A stretch of DNA of 34,401 nt from Thiothrix caldifontis (GTDB taxonomy: Bacteria; Pseudomonadota; Gammaproteobacteria; Thiotrichales; Thiotrichaceae): the NCBI RefSeq assembly GCF_900107695.1, contig NZ_FNQP01000026.1, forward strand, positions 9,321 through 43,721. Reading direction: 5' to 3'. Positions 1 to 7,482 of the stretch are shown one piece after another. The notes beneath the pieces are model-generated. The model was not told where the DNA came from, made no database searches, and was given only the letters and a program-made list of their open reading frames with translations. The position numbers were made by a program, and so were the translations under genes. Numbering within the stretch: the stretch's first letter is position 1; each line of letters begins with the position of its first letter.

Positions 1-251
1 AGGCCACACGCCCTCCTGCACCTTACGAATCTCTTCCCGAATCGCAATCATCGCATCGCAGAAACGGTCAAGCTCCTCTTTTGGCTCGGATTCGGTCGGC
101 TCGATCATCAGCGTACCCGCCACCGGAAACGACATGGTAGGCGCGTGGAAACCGTAATCCATCAAGCGTTTAGCGATGTCCGACTCATCAATCCCCGAAG
201 CCGCCTTCAAAGGACGAATGTCAATGATACATTCGTGTGCCACCCGCCCAT
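1..251 (-). pseudogene. 5'-truncated duplicate of the gcvP 3' region (orphan fragment, continues left of window)
   Basis: Bases 1-251 align without gaps to 4237-4487 inside the intact gcvP gene (constant offset 4236). I count 10 mismatches (96% identity). All ten fall on third codon positions of the gcvP frame and all are silent, so the encoded peptide (GcvP residues about 817-900) is unchanged. Homology stops abruptly after position 251. Upstream of that point (higher coordinates, minus strand) there is no start codon or gcvP sequence, so the copy cannot make GcvP. It probably continues to the gcvP stop codon beyond the left edge. The purely synonymous divergence shows that the sequence evolved as a working gcvP allele rather than decaying after a local duplication. 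I infer that it is the displaced resident 3' end, left behind when the neighbouring island integrated. Confidence 0.93.
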
Positions 252-257
252 AACCGC

Positions 258-476
258 CTATCTTCTGCGCAATAACAGACGCAGCAAATCCCGCTGTTCT
301 TTCAATAAGGTACGCTGCTCATCCATCAGTAACGACATTTCTCTATTCGTGTTTTCAAGCAACAAAACCATCTCATTGGCACGTTGCAATAACATCAGTT
401 CCTTAGCACGTTCGGCACGTTGCCGACGGTTATTCACCAACTGCGGTCTGTTTAGGCGTAAACGTTCAACCGTCAA
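258..476 (-). pseudogene. Out-of-frame C-terminal part of the HNH1 nuclease
   Basis: This 72-codon open frame overlaps the end of HNH1 by 11 bp. It starts with the peptide MTVERLRLNRPQLV, which reads naturally as the continuation of the HNH1 end GRLTV. Removing one of three 7-bp repeats at 466-486 would join the two frames into one protein of about 175 aa. The remainder (residues 20-72) is Lys/Arg/Glu/Leu-rich with heptad spacing, most likely a coiled coil ending in RRR. The stop codon lies only 7 bp from the island/gcvP-fragment junction, so the true C-terminus may also have been trimmed. It could be translated separately by coupling from its own ATG, which I cannot exclude. Confidence 0.65.
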
Positions 477-486
477 CCGTCAACCG
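466..486. repeat. Three tandem copies of a 7-bp unit inside the HNH1 reading frame
   Basis: The plus strand reads TCAACCG three times without interruption (466-472, 473-479, 480-486). On the coding (minus) strand the unit is CGGTTGA. With three copies the HNH1 frame hits a TGA inside the repeat. With two copies it would stay open into the downstream 72-codon frame. Seven is not a multiple of three, so gain or loss of a unit by slippage changes the frame. This is the architecture of a contingency locus or of a recent slippage mutation. Confidence 0.9.
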
Positions 487-792
487 ACCCGTAGCAGTAA
501 GGGGATACAACAAGCCATCCTCTGCTTCAATGAAGTGCAATGTTGCCGGATCAACACGGGGATTCCACAAAGCAGGCTGGTCATCGACAGGCCAATAATC
601 TGATTTGAAATTGTTACATTTCGGACAGCTATAGACCAAATTCTCAAGGTTGTCGTTGCCACCTTTCGCCTGTGGCTGGTAGTGATCAATCGTCAACTCG
701 CTGGCGGCACTCTCTTCCGTAACACCACAAAATTCACAAGCACAGCCTGCCCGTTGGTGTACTTGCTGACGAATATCTGCCGTTATGGTCAT
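466..792 (-). CDS. HNH endonuclease HNH1 (frame interrupted near the C-terminus)
   Basis: This 108-aa HNH-family nuclease shows Cys17/Cys19/Cys22 near the N-terminus, then the Asp36-His37 core of the motif with a KGG(N/D) loop. These are followed by NLV, the second zinc knuckle Cys56-x2-Cys59 and Asn60. HNH proteins cleave DNA (sometimes RNA) with a metal ion held by the beta-beta-alpha fold. The start ATG at 792 overlaps the stop of the upstream 104-aa gene by 4 bp, so the two are translationally coupled. The frame ends inside the 7-bp triple repeat. The natural C-terminal extension lies in the next frame (258-476). Without it the nuclease core is complete but the basic coiled-coil tail is missing. 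Substrate and role (defence, mobile-element function or repair) cannot be told from sequence. Confidence 0.85.
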   Translation of the reverse strand: MTITADIRQQVHQRAGCACEFCGVTEESAASELTIDHYQPQAKGGNDNLENLVYSCPKCNNFKSDYWPVDDQPALWNPRVDPATLHFIEAEDGLLYPLTATGRLTVDG

Positions 793-1103
793 ACGGCTTT
801 TTGCAGCGGAATAGAAGCGATCAGTTGGCTGCGCAAGCCTTCAATTTCTTGACGCAATGCCTTGTTTTCGAGCATTACCTCTTGAATACGGCGAGTCATG
901 CTCATCAGTTGCGTCAACGTGGCATCAATCTGCGCCTGAAGTCTGGCAACACCTGTTACTTCTGGAACGGCGGCATACATCGCAGCTTCCTCTGCGTCCT
1001 GTTCGTCGTACCAAGTTTGCAACTGTACCTGCTCCTCAGCGGATAGGGTCATACCGCGAGTGGCTTTGTCGTGTAGTACCTTTCCCAATTCATTAGAAAT
1101 CAT
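789..1103 (-). CDS. 104-aa coiled-coil protein coupled to HNH1
   Basis: I do not recognise a named family. The protein is acidic in the middle (residues about 20-42) and carries a predicted coiled coil over residues about 55-95 with regular Leu/Ile/Met spacing. There are no cysteines, no signal peptide and no membrane segment. Its stop codon overlaps the HNH1 start (ATGA), and it begins 36 bp after the fic stop, so it probably shares a transcript with both. A small alpha-helical protein directly before an HNH nuclease parallels the 77-aa/HNH2 pair in the same island. It may be a partner or regulator of the nuclease, which is inference from position alone. Confidence 0.7.
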   Translation of the reverse strand: MISNELGKVLHDKATRGMTLSAEEQVQLQTWYDEQDAEEAAMYAAVPEVTGVARLQAQIDATLTQLMSMTRRIQEVMLENKALRQEIEGLRSQLIASIPLQKAV

Positions 1104-1139
1104 GCTAAGTACCTTTTTTCATGCGTAACATTCAACAGT

Positions 1140-1730
1140 TTACACAGACACCACAATTCGTTCAAACAAGGCTTGTAACGGCGGCAAGTCACCCGCATAC
1201 CCCGCAATATTCGCCTCTACCCACTCGCTACACTCGACCTTTGCCCAATCCAGCCCGAATCCGGCGTTGATTGCCAGCAAATCAAAAAACAGGCGTTGCG
1301 TCCGTCCGTTACCTTCGCGGAAGGGGTGAATCACGTTCAGTTCGCAGTAGTAATGTGCCAGCCGTTCCACAAAGGCGGATAGTGGCACACCGACCAGCCA
1401 GTTTTCCTCTGCCAGTTTGCCCAGCAGTTTGTTGGCTTCGGTTGCAATGTAAGCGGCGGCACAAAAGCGGGTATTGCCCTTGCTGAGGTCAGTGGAACGC
1501 AACTCGCCTGCCCACAGGTACAGGTCTTGAAACAGGTGGTGGTGAATGGCTTGCAAGGCTGGCAAATCAAATACCTGTAAGCGCGTATCGAAGGATTCAG
1601 CGCGTAGGTAGCTCAACACCGCTTCCGCCTCTGCCAAGGTGCGGCTGTCCTGCAAGCCCAGCTTGTTGACCAGCGTGCTTGTGCCGCTGTAACAGGCGGG
1701 GTCTTCGGCTATCTCATGCTTGCTGTGCAT
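1140..1730 (-). CDS. fic: Fic-domain protein (putative AMP-transferase, toxin of a Fic/YhfG-type pair)
   Basis: This 196-aa protein matches the whole length of the stand-alone Fic family typified by E. coli Fic. The catalytic loop H135-P-F-R-E-G-N-G-R143 is intact. His135 is the general base, E139 binds the metal, and N141 to R143 bind ATP phosphates. E. coli Fic has a degenerate form of this loop, so this copy is the more canonical. The flap that docks the target is visible as KGNTRFC (residues 84-90). Fic enzymes transfer AMP from ATP to hydroxyl side chains of proteins, and class I toxins commonly hit topoisomerases. The inhibitory helix is not in this protein but at the C-terminus of the upstream gene, which overlaps it by 17 bp. 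That makes it a class I Fic. Confidence 0.93.
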   Translation of the reverse strand: MHSKHEIAEDPACYSGTSTLVNKLGLQDSRTLAEAEAVLSYLRAESFDTRLQVFDLPALQAIHHHLFQDLYLWAGELRSTDLSKGNTRFCAAAYIATEANKLLGKLAEENWLVGVPLSAFVERLAHYYCELNVIHPFREGNGRTQRLFFDLLAINAGFGLDWAKVECSEWVEANIAGYAGDLPPLQALFERIVVSV

Positions 1731-2463
1731 AGCGATCTTTGGTTTGCTGGATCAGGGTTGCCATGCCTTGCGCCGTTGTTGGCAAGGGCAAAGCGGCAAT
1801 GTCATCCGGTAAGGATAGCCCTTCCAGCCGTAAACTGGCGCGGTAATTGTGGTTGCGGGTTGCCTGATAATAACGCTGTTTGCGCTCATCCGGCGATGGT
1901 GCGGCAAAGCTGAGGGTGTTTTGTGCCATACCATCCAATGTTTGCAAGGTGGCTGTCAGTTTGATCTTTTTGTCTATTTCCGCTACGGCTGCGGGGTCGC
2001 ATTTGTCCAATAAGGTGCGGGCATCGTCTACGCTGGAAACGGGATAAAATGCGCTATCGGGTGCGAAATAGACCAAGGCTTTTTTGCGCTGTTTCAAAAA
2101 CGCCAGCACATTATTGAATGAACCGGGGCTTTTGCCATCCCATAGCACAAAACCGTAATCGGCAAGCTGCGCCATTGCTTTATCTTTTTGGGTGTAAAAG
2201 GCGCGTCCGGTTATATTGGCATCCACACTGATATGTTTCACAGGCCAGTTACCCAGATTATTGCGGCAAACATTTCCGGCACAAAATACCGTGACGTGTG
2301 GGTATTGCAAGGTCGTCAGGTGTTTTTGCAATGCCTTGTCTGCGCCGTTGGCATCGCCCACCACAATAGCAAACTGTTTATCAATGATATTTTGCAAGCG
2401 TGCCAGTATGACGTTGTTCAAACGGGTAATGGTGATTGAGCCTGACAGGAATACCGTGGTCAT
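1714..2463 (-). CDS. SLOG-like domain protein fused to a YhfG/VbhA-type Fic antitoxin domain
   Basis: This 249-aa protein is built of two parts. The N-terminal part (about 1-160) has the look of a Rossmann-like SLOG/YspA nucleotide-binding domain: FLSGS at 5-9, then VVGDANGADKA at 34-44, a form of the GGAxGAD signature. The C-terminal part (about 190-249) resembles the E. coli antitoxin YhfG, with RNHNYRASLRLEGL. This contains S210-x3-E214-G215, an exact match to the class I Fic inhibitory motif (S/T)xxxE(G/N), whose Glu blocks ATP binding in the Fic partner. The gene lies immediately upstream of fic and overlaps it by 17 bp, the usual antitoxin-toxin order. YhfG and VbhA are normally only about 55-62 aa, so the SLOG fusion is the oddity. 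Whether it binds a nucleotide signal that releases Fic is inference. Confidence 0.82.
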   Translation of the reverse strand: MTTVFLSGSITITRLNNVILARLQNIIDKQFAIVVGDANGADKALQKHLTTLQYPHVTVFCAGNVCRNNLGNWPVKHISVDANITGRAFYTQKDKAMAQLADYGFVLWDGKSPGSFNNVLAFLKQRKKALVYFAPDSAFYPVSSVDDARTLLDKCDPAAVAEIDKKIKLTATLQTLDGMAQNTLSFAAPSPDERKQRYYQATRNHNYRASLRLEGLSLPDDIAALPLPTTAQGMATLIQQTKDRYAQQA

Positions 2464-2476
2464 CTAAAATACACAT

Positions 2477-2902
2477 TCACCGTTTAACATCAACAGAGTA
2501 TCGCCCAACTTCAAGCAGTGCTTGCCGTTCCAAGGTGCGCTCAGGCGTATTGAATTGAAGGATGCGGGCGGTGACTTCGCCAATTGCTGTACGGGCTTCC
2601 AGCACCGCCCCCACCAATACGAAATGCTCATGCCAATCATCGGTACGCGGATGAAAAAAGCGTGTGAACACACCGGCTGTTGTCACAGAACCAACGTCAC
2701 TGCCCTTGTACAAATTACAGGGAGAACAAGCAACGGCTAAATTCCCTTCAGTCGTCAAGCCGCCGTGCTTTTCGCTGATTACATGGTCAATGTGACAACC
2801 AAAAAACGTATCGTCCTCATGAATCCGGCAATATTCACAGGTATTACCTGCCCGCGCTGTGACCAAGCGGCGCAAGTCTGCACTGATGTAAGTCGAACTC
2901 AT
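2477..2902 (-). CDS. HNH endonuclease HNH2
   Basis: This 141-aa HNH nuclease has Cys22-x2-Cys25 as the first zinc pair, then the H37-I-D39-H40 core. After that come an EKHGG loop, Asn54 of NLAVAC and the second pair C59-x2-C62-N63, followed by YKGSD. Residues about 70-141 form a C-terminal extension with a conserved-looking FHPR motif near position 83. The start overlaps the 77-aa gene upstream by 4 bp. The stop is 13 bp before the SLOG-YhfG gene, suggesting one transcript through the island. The family is common as a two-gene unit with the short upstream partner. Its biological role is not established to my knowledge. Confidence 0.88.
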   Translation of the reverse strand: MSSTYISADLRRLVTARAGNTCEYCRIHEDDTFFGCHIDHVISEKHGGLTTEGNLAVACSPCNLYKGSDVGSVTTAGVFTRFFHPRTDDWHEHFVLVGAVLEARTAIGEVTARILQFNTPERTLERQALLEVGRYSVDVKR

Positions 2903-3132
2903 TGCACGACATAACGCTGAGCGCGGGCTTTTGCCAAGCGCATCAGGTGTTCCAATTGCATGTAGTGGCTAAGTTCATCCTTTTCTTCGGAAGAAATACT
3001 AGCATTTTTGGATTTGTAGATTAGTTCACTCACCCGTGCCTTGGATGCTTCGGACGGGCGGAATGCAATAATTTTGCCGGGTGTCGTGCCACCAGCAATG
3101 AAATCAATGACTTCTTCGTAAGCACGTTCCAT
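2899..3132 (-). CDS. 77-aa conserved small protein paired with HNH2
   Basis: This small, mainly helical protein contains GGTTPGKIIAFRPS near residues 14-27 and a C-terminal QLEHLMRLAKARA helix. I recognise this pattern as a family that recurs directly upstream of HNH nucleases of this type, notably in cyanobacteria, but I know of no assigned function. The stop overlaps the HNH2 start by 4 bp. It is the first gene of the apparent six-gene run down to HNH1. Partner, antitoxin or DNA-binding adaptor of the nuclease are all possible. Confidence 0.8.
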   Translation of the reverse strand: MERAYEEVIDFIAGGTTPGKIIAFRPSEASKARVSELIYKSKNASISSEEKDELSHYMQLEHLMRLAKARAQRYVVQ

Positions 3133-3313
3133 GATAAAACCTCCGCATAGCCTGACAAGGCGTTAAGCAACAGAATAGCAATAGTTTTACCATATTTCGG
3201 CAAGCAACGCCTGATCAACCTACATGCAACAGAAACGAAAAAAATCGGGACACGCTCCTAATAATTTTAAAGACGTATCCGTCGCTAGGCATCCATTAAG
3301 CATTTGAATATAA

Positions 3314-3787
3314 CTATATATATCCCAAATTATGAGCAATGCATACTGCTCCTACTGACAACCAAAGTGCTAGAGCACCCCAGCCGAAGCCAGCTATTAA
3401 AACACGGGCAGGAATTCCTTTCCCAACATGTTCACGTACTAATGATTGGTTGATTTGTCCACTTATTGCTAAGTCTGGTTGTACTTGCAAAGCAAGTTCA
3501 ATTGATGCCATAAGAGCTTCATGTCGTTTAATATGACCAAGAGCACGCAATTGGATAAAGTGCCAAACTATGGAGACACCACAGCCAGCCACAACTAGGA
3601 CAATCTGTATCCATAAATTTTTTGGAAAGTCACCACTGGCAAACATGGCAGATAAAAGAACGGCATTTGTAGCACCAAAAAACCCAAAAATACTCCATAA
3701 AACTTGATCTTGGCTGGATCTAAGATCAACTACCCGTGATAATTGCCCCCATAGTTCAGTGCGTCGTGTATCTTCAGATAAATTCAT
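3314..3787 (-). CDS. Small membrane protein of unknown function (157 aa)
   Basis: I see three likely transmembrane segments: residues about 29-50 (WSIFGFFGATNAVLL), 60-80 (IQIVLVVAGCGVSIV) and 128-150 (VLIAGFGWGALALWL). A cytoplasmic or periplasmic helical stretch of about 45 residues separates the second and third. The N-terminus is charged and carries no signal peptide. Codon use and local composition are more AT-rich than in the neighbouring genes, which fits recent acquisition. It is separated from the HNH/Fic run by 181 bp and so may have its own promoter. A membrane effector in a defence-type module is possible, but nothing in the sequence proves it. Confidence 0.65.
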   Translation of the reverse strand: MNLSEDTRRTELWGQLSRVVDLRSSQDQVLWSIFGFFGATNAVLLSAMFASGDFPKNLWIQIVLVVAGCGVSIVWHFIQLRALGHIKRHEALMASIELALQVQPDLAISGQINQSLVREHVGKGIPARVLIAGFGWGALALWLSVGAVCIAHNLGYI

Positions 3788-4029
3788 GATTTTTCAGCTT
3801 TTTCCTAAATCGTTTGGTAGATAAATTATACTTAACGTCATCGGTGATGATGATTTCAGCATAGAATGAACTAATTCAACGGTCAAGTAAAAAAGGACAG
3901 TGCATCAAGTTAGCACTTTTGCGGCACAGGACACTTTCAAAAAGTATGCAACCCTTTGAAAATCAAGAGACAAGAATTTAAGAGCAAGGCCGCAAACCCA
4001 ACAGGATCAACGGCCTATTGAACAAGAAT
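3788..4029. other. Intergenic AT-rich stretch between island and gcvP stop
   Basis: These 242 bases carry no credible reading frame. No strong hairpin followed by a T-run is visible that would serve as a gcvP terminator. This stretch and 3133-3313 contain short runs (GGACACGCTCC, GGACAGTGC) reminiscent of decayed insertion-sequence ends, but they are too short to support such a call. Confidence 0.5.
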
Positions 4030-6936
4030 CTACCGATAACTATCCACACTCGGACAAGAACACACCAAATTCCGATCCCCATACACATTATCAATCCGGT
4101 TCACGGTAGGCCAATACTTCGCCGTCGGGCTGACACCCTGCGGGAACACCGCCTCGGTCTGGCTGTAAGGGCGTTCCCAAGCATTCACCAAATCATCCAG
4201 CGTATGCGGCGCATTCACCAGCGGATTATTGTCCGCAGGCCACACGCCCTCCTGCACCTTGCGAATCTCTTCCCGAATCGCAATCATCGCATCGCAAAAA
4301 CGGTCAAGCTCCTCTTTCGGCTCGGATTCAGTCGGCTCGATCATCAGCGTACCCGCTACCGGAAACGACATGGTAGGCGCGTGGAAACCGTAATCCATCA
4401 AGCGTTTAGCGATGTCGGACTCATCAATCCCCGAAGCCGCCTTCAACGGACGAATGTCGATGATACATTCATGCGCCACCCGCCCATTCGCCCCCCGGAA
4501 CAGCACCGGATAATGCTCAGCCAAGCGTTGCATGATGTAATTGGCGTTCAAAATCGCCATCTCGGTCGCCCGCTGCAAACCCGCCGCGCCCATCAATTTG
4601 ATGTACGCCCACGAAATCGGCAGGATCGCCCCACTCCCATACGGCGCAGCCGACACCGCACTATTCCCCAGCGCAATCCCATCCGGCGGAGTCACCGCAT
4701 GGCTGGACAAGAACGGAGCAAGGTGCGCCTTCACCCCAATCGGCCCCATGCCAGGGCCACCGCCGCCGTGCGGAATCGCAAAGGTCTTGTGCAAGTTCAA
4801 ATGCGACACATCCGACCCCATCTTGCCCGGTTTCGACAAGCCCACTTGCGCGTTCATGTTCGCGCCATCCATGTACACCTGCCCACCGAACTGATGCACA
4901 ATGTCGCAAATTTCCACGATGTCCTGCTCAAACACCCCGTGCGTAGACGGATAAGTCACCATCAAGCATGACAGGTCGTCGGCGTGTTTTTCCGCCTTGG
5001 CACGCAAATCCGCCACATCCACGTTACCGTTCGCGTCGCACTCGACCACCACCACCTTCAGGCTCACCATCGCCGCCGAAGCCGGATTCGTGCCATGCGC
5101 CGAACTCGGAATCAAACACACATCCCGATGCCCCTGCCCAATACTCGCCTGATAACGACGGATCGCCACCAGACCCGCGTATTCGCCCTGCGCCCCCGAA
5201 TTCGGCTGCATCGAAATTGCATCATAGCCAGTGATTTCCACCAACCAATCCTCCAACTCCTTGATCATGGCGCGATAACCCACGGTCTGCTCCTGCGGCG
5301 CAAACGGGTGAATATCCGCAAATTCTGACCAAGTAACCGGCAGCATTTCCGTAGTCGCATTCAACTTCATGGTGCAAGACCCCAGCGGAATCATCCCATG
5401 CGCCAACGAGAAATCCTTATTCTCCAACCGCTTCAAATACCGCAACATCTCCGATTCCGAATGATGCGAATTAAACACCGGATGCGTCAGGAACTCGCTG
5501 GTACGCTGGTAGCCGGACGGAATCCCGCTGAAACCTTCCGCGACAACCGCAGCATCCAGTGCCTCCACATCCAAACCATGCCCAGCACCCAGCAGCACAT
5601 CGAACAGCTCAGCAATGTCCGCACGGGTTTTGCGCTCGTCAATGCTGATACCGATATTGCCATCAGGGAAATGGCGGAAATTGATGCAGGATGAAGAATC
5701 CCCCCCATCCCCAGCCCTTCCCCCGCAAGGGGTGAAGGGAGCAAGAGAGGAAGATTTGACGACCGTCAGCGTATCAAACCACGTATCATTCAGCAGTTGG
5801 ACACCCTTCTGCTGTAAACCCTTCGCCAGAATGCTGGTGAGACGATGAATCCGCCCTGCAATCGTCTTCAGCCCAGCCGCGCCGTGATACACCGCATAAA
5901 ACCCTGCCATATTCGCCAGCAACGCCTGCGCCGTACAAATATTGGAAGTCGCCTTCTCACGACGGATATGCTGTTCACGGGTTTGCATCGCCATGCGCAA
6001 CGCCTGCTTGCCGTGACTGTCGATGGAAACCCCGATCACCCGCCCCGGCATGGTGCGCTTAAACGCATCCTTCACCGCAAAAAACGCCGCATGAGGGCCA
6101 CCGAAACCCATCGGTACGCCAAAACGCTGTGAGTTACCAACCACAACATCCGCGCCCATTATTTCGCCCGGTGCTTTCAACATCACCAACGCCATCAGAT
6201 CGGAAGCCACACACACCAAGGCTTTTTGCGCGTGCGCCTGTTTGATCAAAGCTTCCAGATCGCCGACTTCGCCGGTAGTACCGGGGTACTGCAACATTGC
6301 CCCGAAGACTTCGTGCTGTGCCAACTCGCTATACGGGTTGCCGATCACCAGTTCAAAGCCGAAGAATTCCGCACGGGTTTTCAGCACGTCGATGGTTTGC
6401 GGATGCACATCATCACCCACAAAGAATTTGTCCGATTTGAGCTTGTTGGAACGCTTGCACAACGTCATTGCTTCTGCCGCCGCCGTCGCTTCATCCAACA
6501 ACGAGGCATTGGCAATGTCCATGCCCGTCAAATCCGTGACCATTTGCTGGTAATTGAGCAAGCCTTCCAGCCGCCCTTGGGAAATTTCCGGCTGATACGG
6601 CGTATACGCGGTGTACCAACCGGGGTTTTCCAGCACATTGCGCAAAATGACGGGGGGTACGATGGTGTCGTAATACCCCATGCCGATGTACGACTTAGCA
6701 ACCGTGTTTTGTGCCGCCAGTGTTTTCAGGTAAGCCAGCGTTTCGGCTTCGGAACGGCTGGCATCCATCGCCAACGGTGCTGGCAGACGGATGCTCGCAG
6801 GCACAGTGCTATCAATCAGCGCATCCAGCGATTCCGCGCCCACGGTTTGCAGCATCGCCGCTGTATCCGCCGCGTTGGGGCCAATGTGGCGGGCAATAAA
6901 ATCATCGTGTTGTTCAAGTTCGTACAAGGTTGTCAT
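4030..6936 (-). CDS. gcvP: Glycine dehydrogenase (decarboxylating), P-protein
   Basis: This 968-aa single-chain P-protein is of normal length for the homodimeric type. It decarboxylates glycine with pyridoxal phosphate and passes the aminomethyl group to the lipoyl arm of GcvH. The PLP lysine is K717 in the motif [15 protein letters not shown], with the glycine-rich loop just after it. The N-terminal half carries the duplicated P-protein fold. It is the last gene of gcvT-gcvH-gcvP, 141 bp after gcvH. One oddity is that residues about 399-413 ([14 protein letters not shown]) are translated from the palindromic repeat at 5700-5741. They sit between LTVV and INFR, where E. coli GcvP, as I recall it, has an ordinary helical stretch about 10 residues shorter. 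The rest of the frame is open, so the enzyme is probably functional with an extra surface loop. Its 3' region (4237-4487) is duplicated at 1-251. Confidence 0.97.
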   Translation of the reverse strand: MTTLYELEQHDDFIARHIGPNAADTAAMLQTVGAESLDALIDSTVPASIRLPAPLAMDASRSEAETLAYLKTLAAQNTVAKSYIGMGYYDTIVPPVILRNVLENPGWYTAYTPYQPEISQGRLEGLLNYQQMVTDLTGMDIANASLLDEATAAAEAMTLCKRSNKLKSDKFFVGDDVHPQTIDVLKTRAEFFGFELVIGNPYSELAQHEVFGAMLQYPGTTGEVGDLEALIKQAHAQKALVCVASDLMALVMLKAPGEIMGADVVVGNSQRFGVPMGFGGPHAAFFAVKDAFKRTMPGRVIGVSIDSHGKQALRMAMQTREQHIRREKATSNICTAQALLANMAGFYAVYHGAAGLKTIAGRIHRLTSILAKGLQQKGVQLLNDTWFDTLTVVKSSSLAPFTPCGGRAGDGGDSSSCINFRHFPDGNIGISIDERKTRADIAELFDVLLGAGHGLDVEALDAAVVAEGFSGIPSGYQRTSEFLTHPVFNSHHSESEMLRYLKRLENKDFSLAHGMIPLGSCTMKLNATTEMLPVTWSEFADIHPFAPQEQTVGYRAMIKELEDWLVEITGYDAISMQPNSGAQGEYAGLVAIRRYQASIGQGHRDVCLIPSSAHGTNPASAAMVSLKVVVVECDANGNVDVADLRAKAEKHADDLSCLMVTYPSTHGVFEQDIVEICDIVHQFGGQVYMDGANMNAQVGLSKPGKMGSDVSHLNLHKTFAIPHGGGGPGMGPIGVKAHLAPFLSSHAVTPPDGIALGNSAVSAAPYGSGAILPISWAYIKLMGAAGLQRATEMAILNANYIMQRLAEHYPVLFRGANGRVAHECIIDIRPLKAASGIDESDIAKRLMDYGFHAPTMSFPVAGTLMIEPTESEPKEELDRFCDAMIAIREEIRKVQEGVWPADNNPLVNAPHTLDDLVNAWERPYSQTEAVFPQGVSPTAKYWPTVNRIDNVYGDRNLVCSCPSVDSYR
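5700..5741 (-). repeat. Palindromic element copy A, translated within gcvP
   Basis: The plus strand shows C6-7 ATCCCCAGCCC then TTCCCCCGCAAGGGG and TGAAGGG. This is the common core of the six copies listed here. On the gcvP coding strand it is read as [14 protein letters not shown], with no stop codon. The central part, CCCC(C)GCAAGGGG, can fold as a hairpin. Confidence 0.9.
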
Positions 6937-6960
6937 TTAATTGTTACCTGCTGTGTTCTT

Positions 6961-7003
6961 ACCCCCCATCCCCAACCCTTCCCCCGCAAGGGGTGAAGGG
7001 AGC
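6961..7003 (+). repeat. Palindromic element copy B, gcvH-gcvP spacer
   Basis: Nearly identical to copy A (CCCCCCATCCCCAACCC, then TTCCCCCGCAAGGGGTGAAGGG), 25 bp beyond the gcvP start. It faces copy C in inverted orientation 28 bp away. In the gcvHP mRNA the two could therefore pair into a stem of nearly 40 bp between the two cistrons. Confidence 0.9.
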
Positions 7004-7030
7004 AAGATGGAAGAAGGGAGTGCTTCTTGT

Positions 7031-7069
7031 TCCTTCCCCCCTTGCGGGGGAAGGTTAGGATGGGGGGTT
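7031..7069 (-). repeat. Palindromic element copy C, inverted partner of copy B
   Basis: The reverse complement reads AACCCCCCATCCTAACC then TTCCCCCGCAAGGGGGGAAGGA, the same consensus as copies A and B with a few changes. It starts 9 bp after the gcvH stop codon. Together with copy B it could form a large intercistronic hairpin, which might attenuate gcvP transcription or protect gcvTH mRNA from 3' exonucleases, as REP elements do. Confidence 0.9.
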
Positions 7070-7077
7070 CTTAAAAA

Positions 7078-7464
7078 TTACTCGTCACATTCCGCTTTGT
7101 AGCTTTCAGCATCCAGCAGTTCGCCCAGCGCGTCTTCGTCATCCACGCGCATGACGAACAGCCAACCGTCGCCGTAAGGGTCAGAATTGATCAGTTCCGG
7201 TGAATCTTGCACCGCTTCATTGCTCTCGATAATCACACCGGGAACTGGCGCGTAAATGTCAGATGCTGCCTTGACCGATTCCGCTACCGCACAACCGTCT
7301 TCTGCACCAAATTCTGTGCCAACTTCAGGTAAATCAACGTGTACCAAGTCACCCAGCAACTCTTGCGCATGGTCAGTAATGCCAACAGTCACTGTGCCGT
7401 CGCCGTTGTCACGTACCCACTCGTGGGATTTGGTGTATTTCAAATCGGATGGAACATTGCTCAT
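7078..7464 (-). CDS. gcvH: Glycine cleavage system H protein (lipoyl carrier)
   Basis: This 128-aa H protein has the lipoylation site in the motif ESVKAASD with modified lysine K65. It also has the conserved ITDHAQ segment at 29-34 and the GDGW(L/M)F motif near residue 99. It shuttles the methylamine from GcvP to GcvT and is reoxidised by lipoamide dehydrogenase, which is not encoded in this window. It lies 18 bp downstream of gcvT in the same operon. The SD-like sequence TTAGGAGTTATTTT precedes the ATG. Length and motifs are typical and nothing looks damaged. Confidence 0.97.
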   Translation of the reverse strand: MSNVPSDLKYTKSHEWVRDNGDGTVTVGITDHAQELLGDLVHVDLPEVGTEFGAEDGCAVAESVKAASDIYAPVPGVIIESNEAVQDSPELINSDPYGDGWLFVMRVDDEDALGELLDAESYKAECDE

Positions 7465-7482
7465 AAAATAACTCCTAAAAAC

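Larger units (their letters stand above)
252..4029. other. Accessory island between two gcvP 3' copies
   Basis: This block lies between the intact gcvP gene and its truncated second 3' copy. The direct repeats are spaced 4236 bp apart. All genes in it run on the minus strand. They are of accessory type (two HNH nucleases with small partners, a Fic/antitoxin module, a small membrane protein), and most overlap or nearly abut. No integrase, transposase or short inverted terminal repeats are visible. Base composition shifts to AT-rich in 3140-4000. I infer that it is a horizontally acquired cassette that entered by recombination in gcvP. The exact right edge cannot be seen, because it lies somewhere in the region shared with gcvP. 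Confidence 0.7.

Noticed and set aside
3230-3930. Remnants of insertion-sequence ends near GGACACGCTCC and GGACAGTGC
   Set aside because: Matches are about 10 bases, with no paired inverted repeats or transposase fragment.
4018-4971. Long plus-strand open frame (317 codons) opposite gcvP
   Set aside because: Arg/His/Pro-rich product typical of the antisense of a real gene. It lies wholly over conserved gcvP sequence and has no ribosome-binding site or family resemblance.
6226-6996. Plus-strand frame of 256 codons opposite the gcvP start
   Set aside because: Antisense shadow of conserved gcvP codons. It runs into palindromic element copy B.
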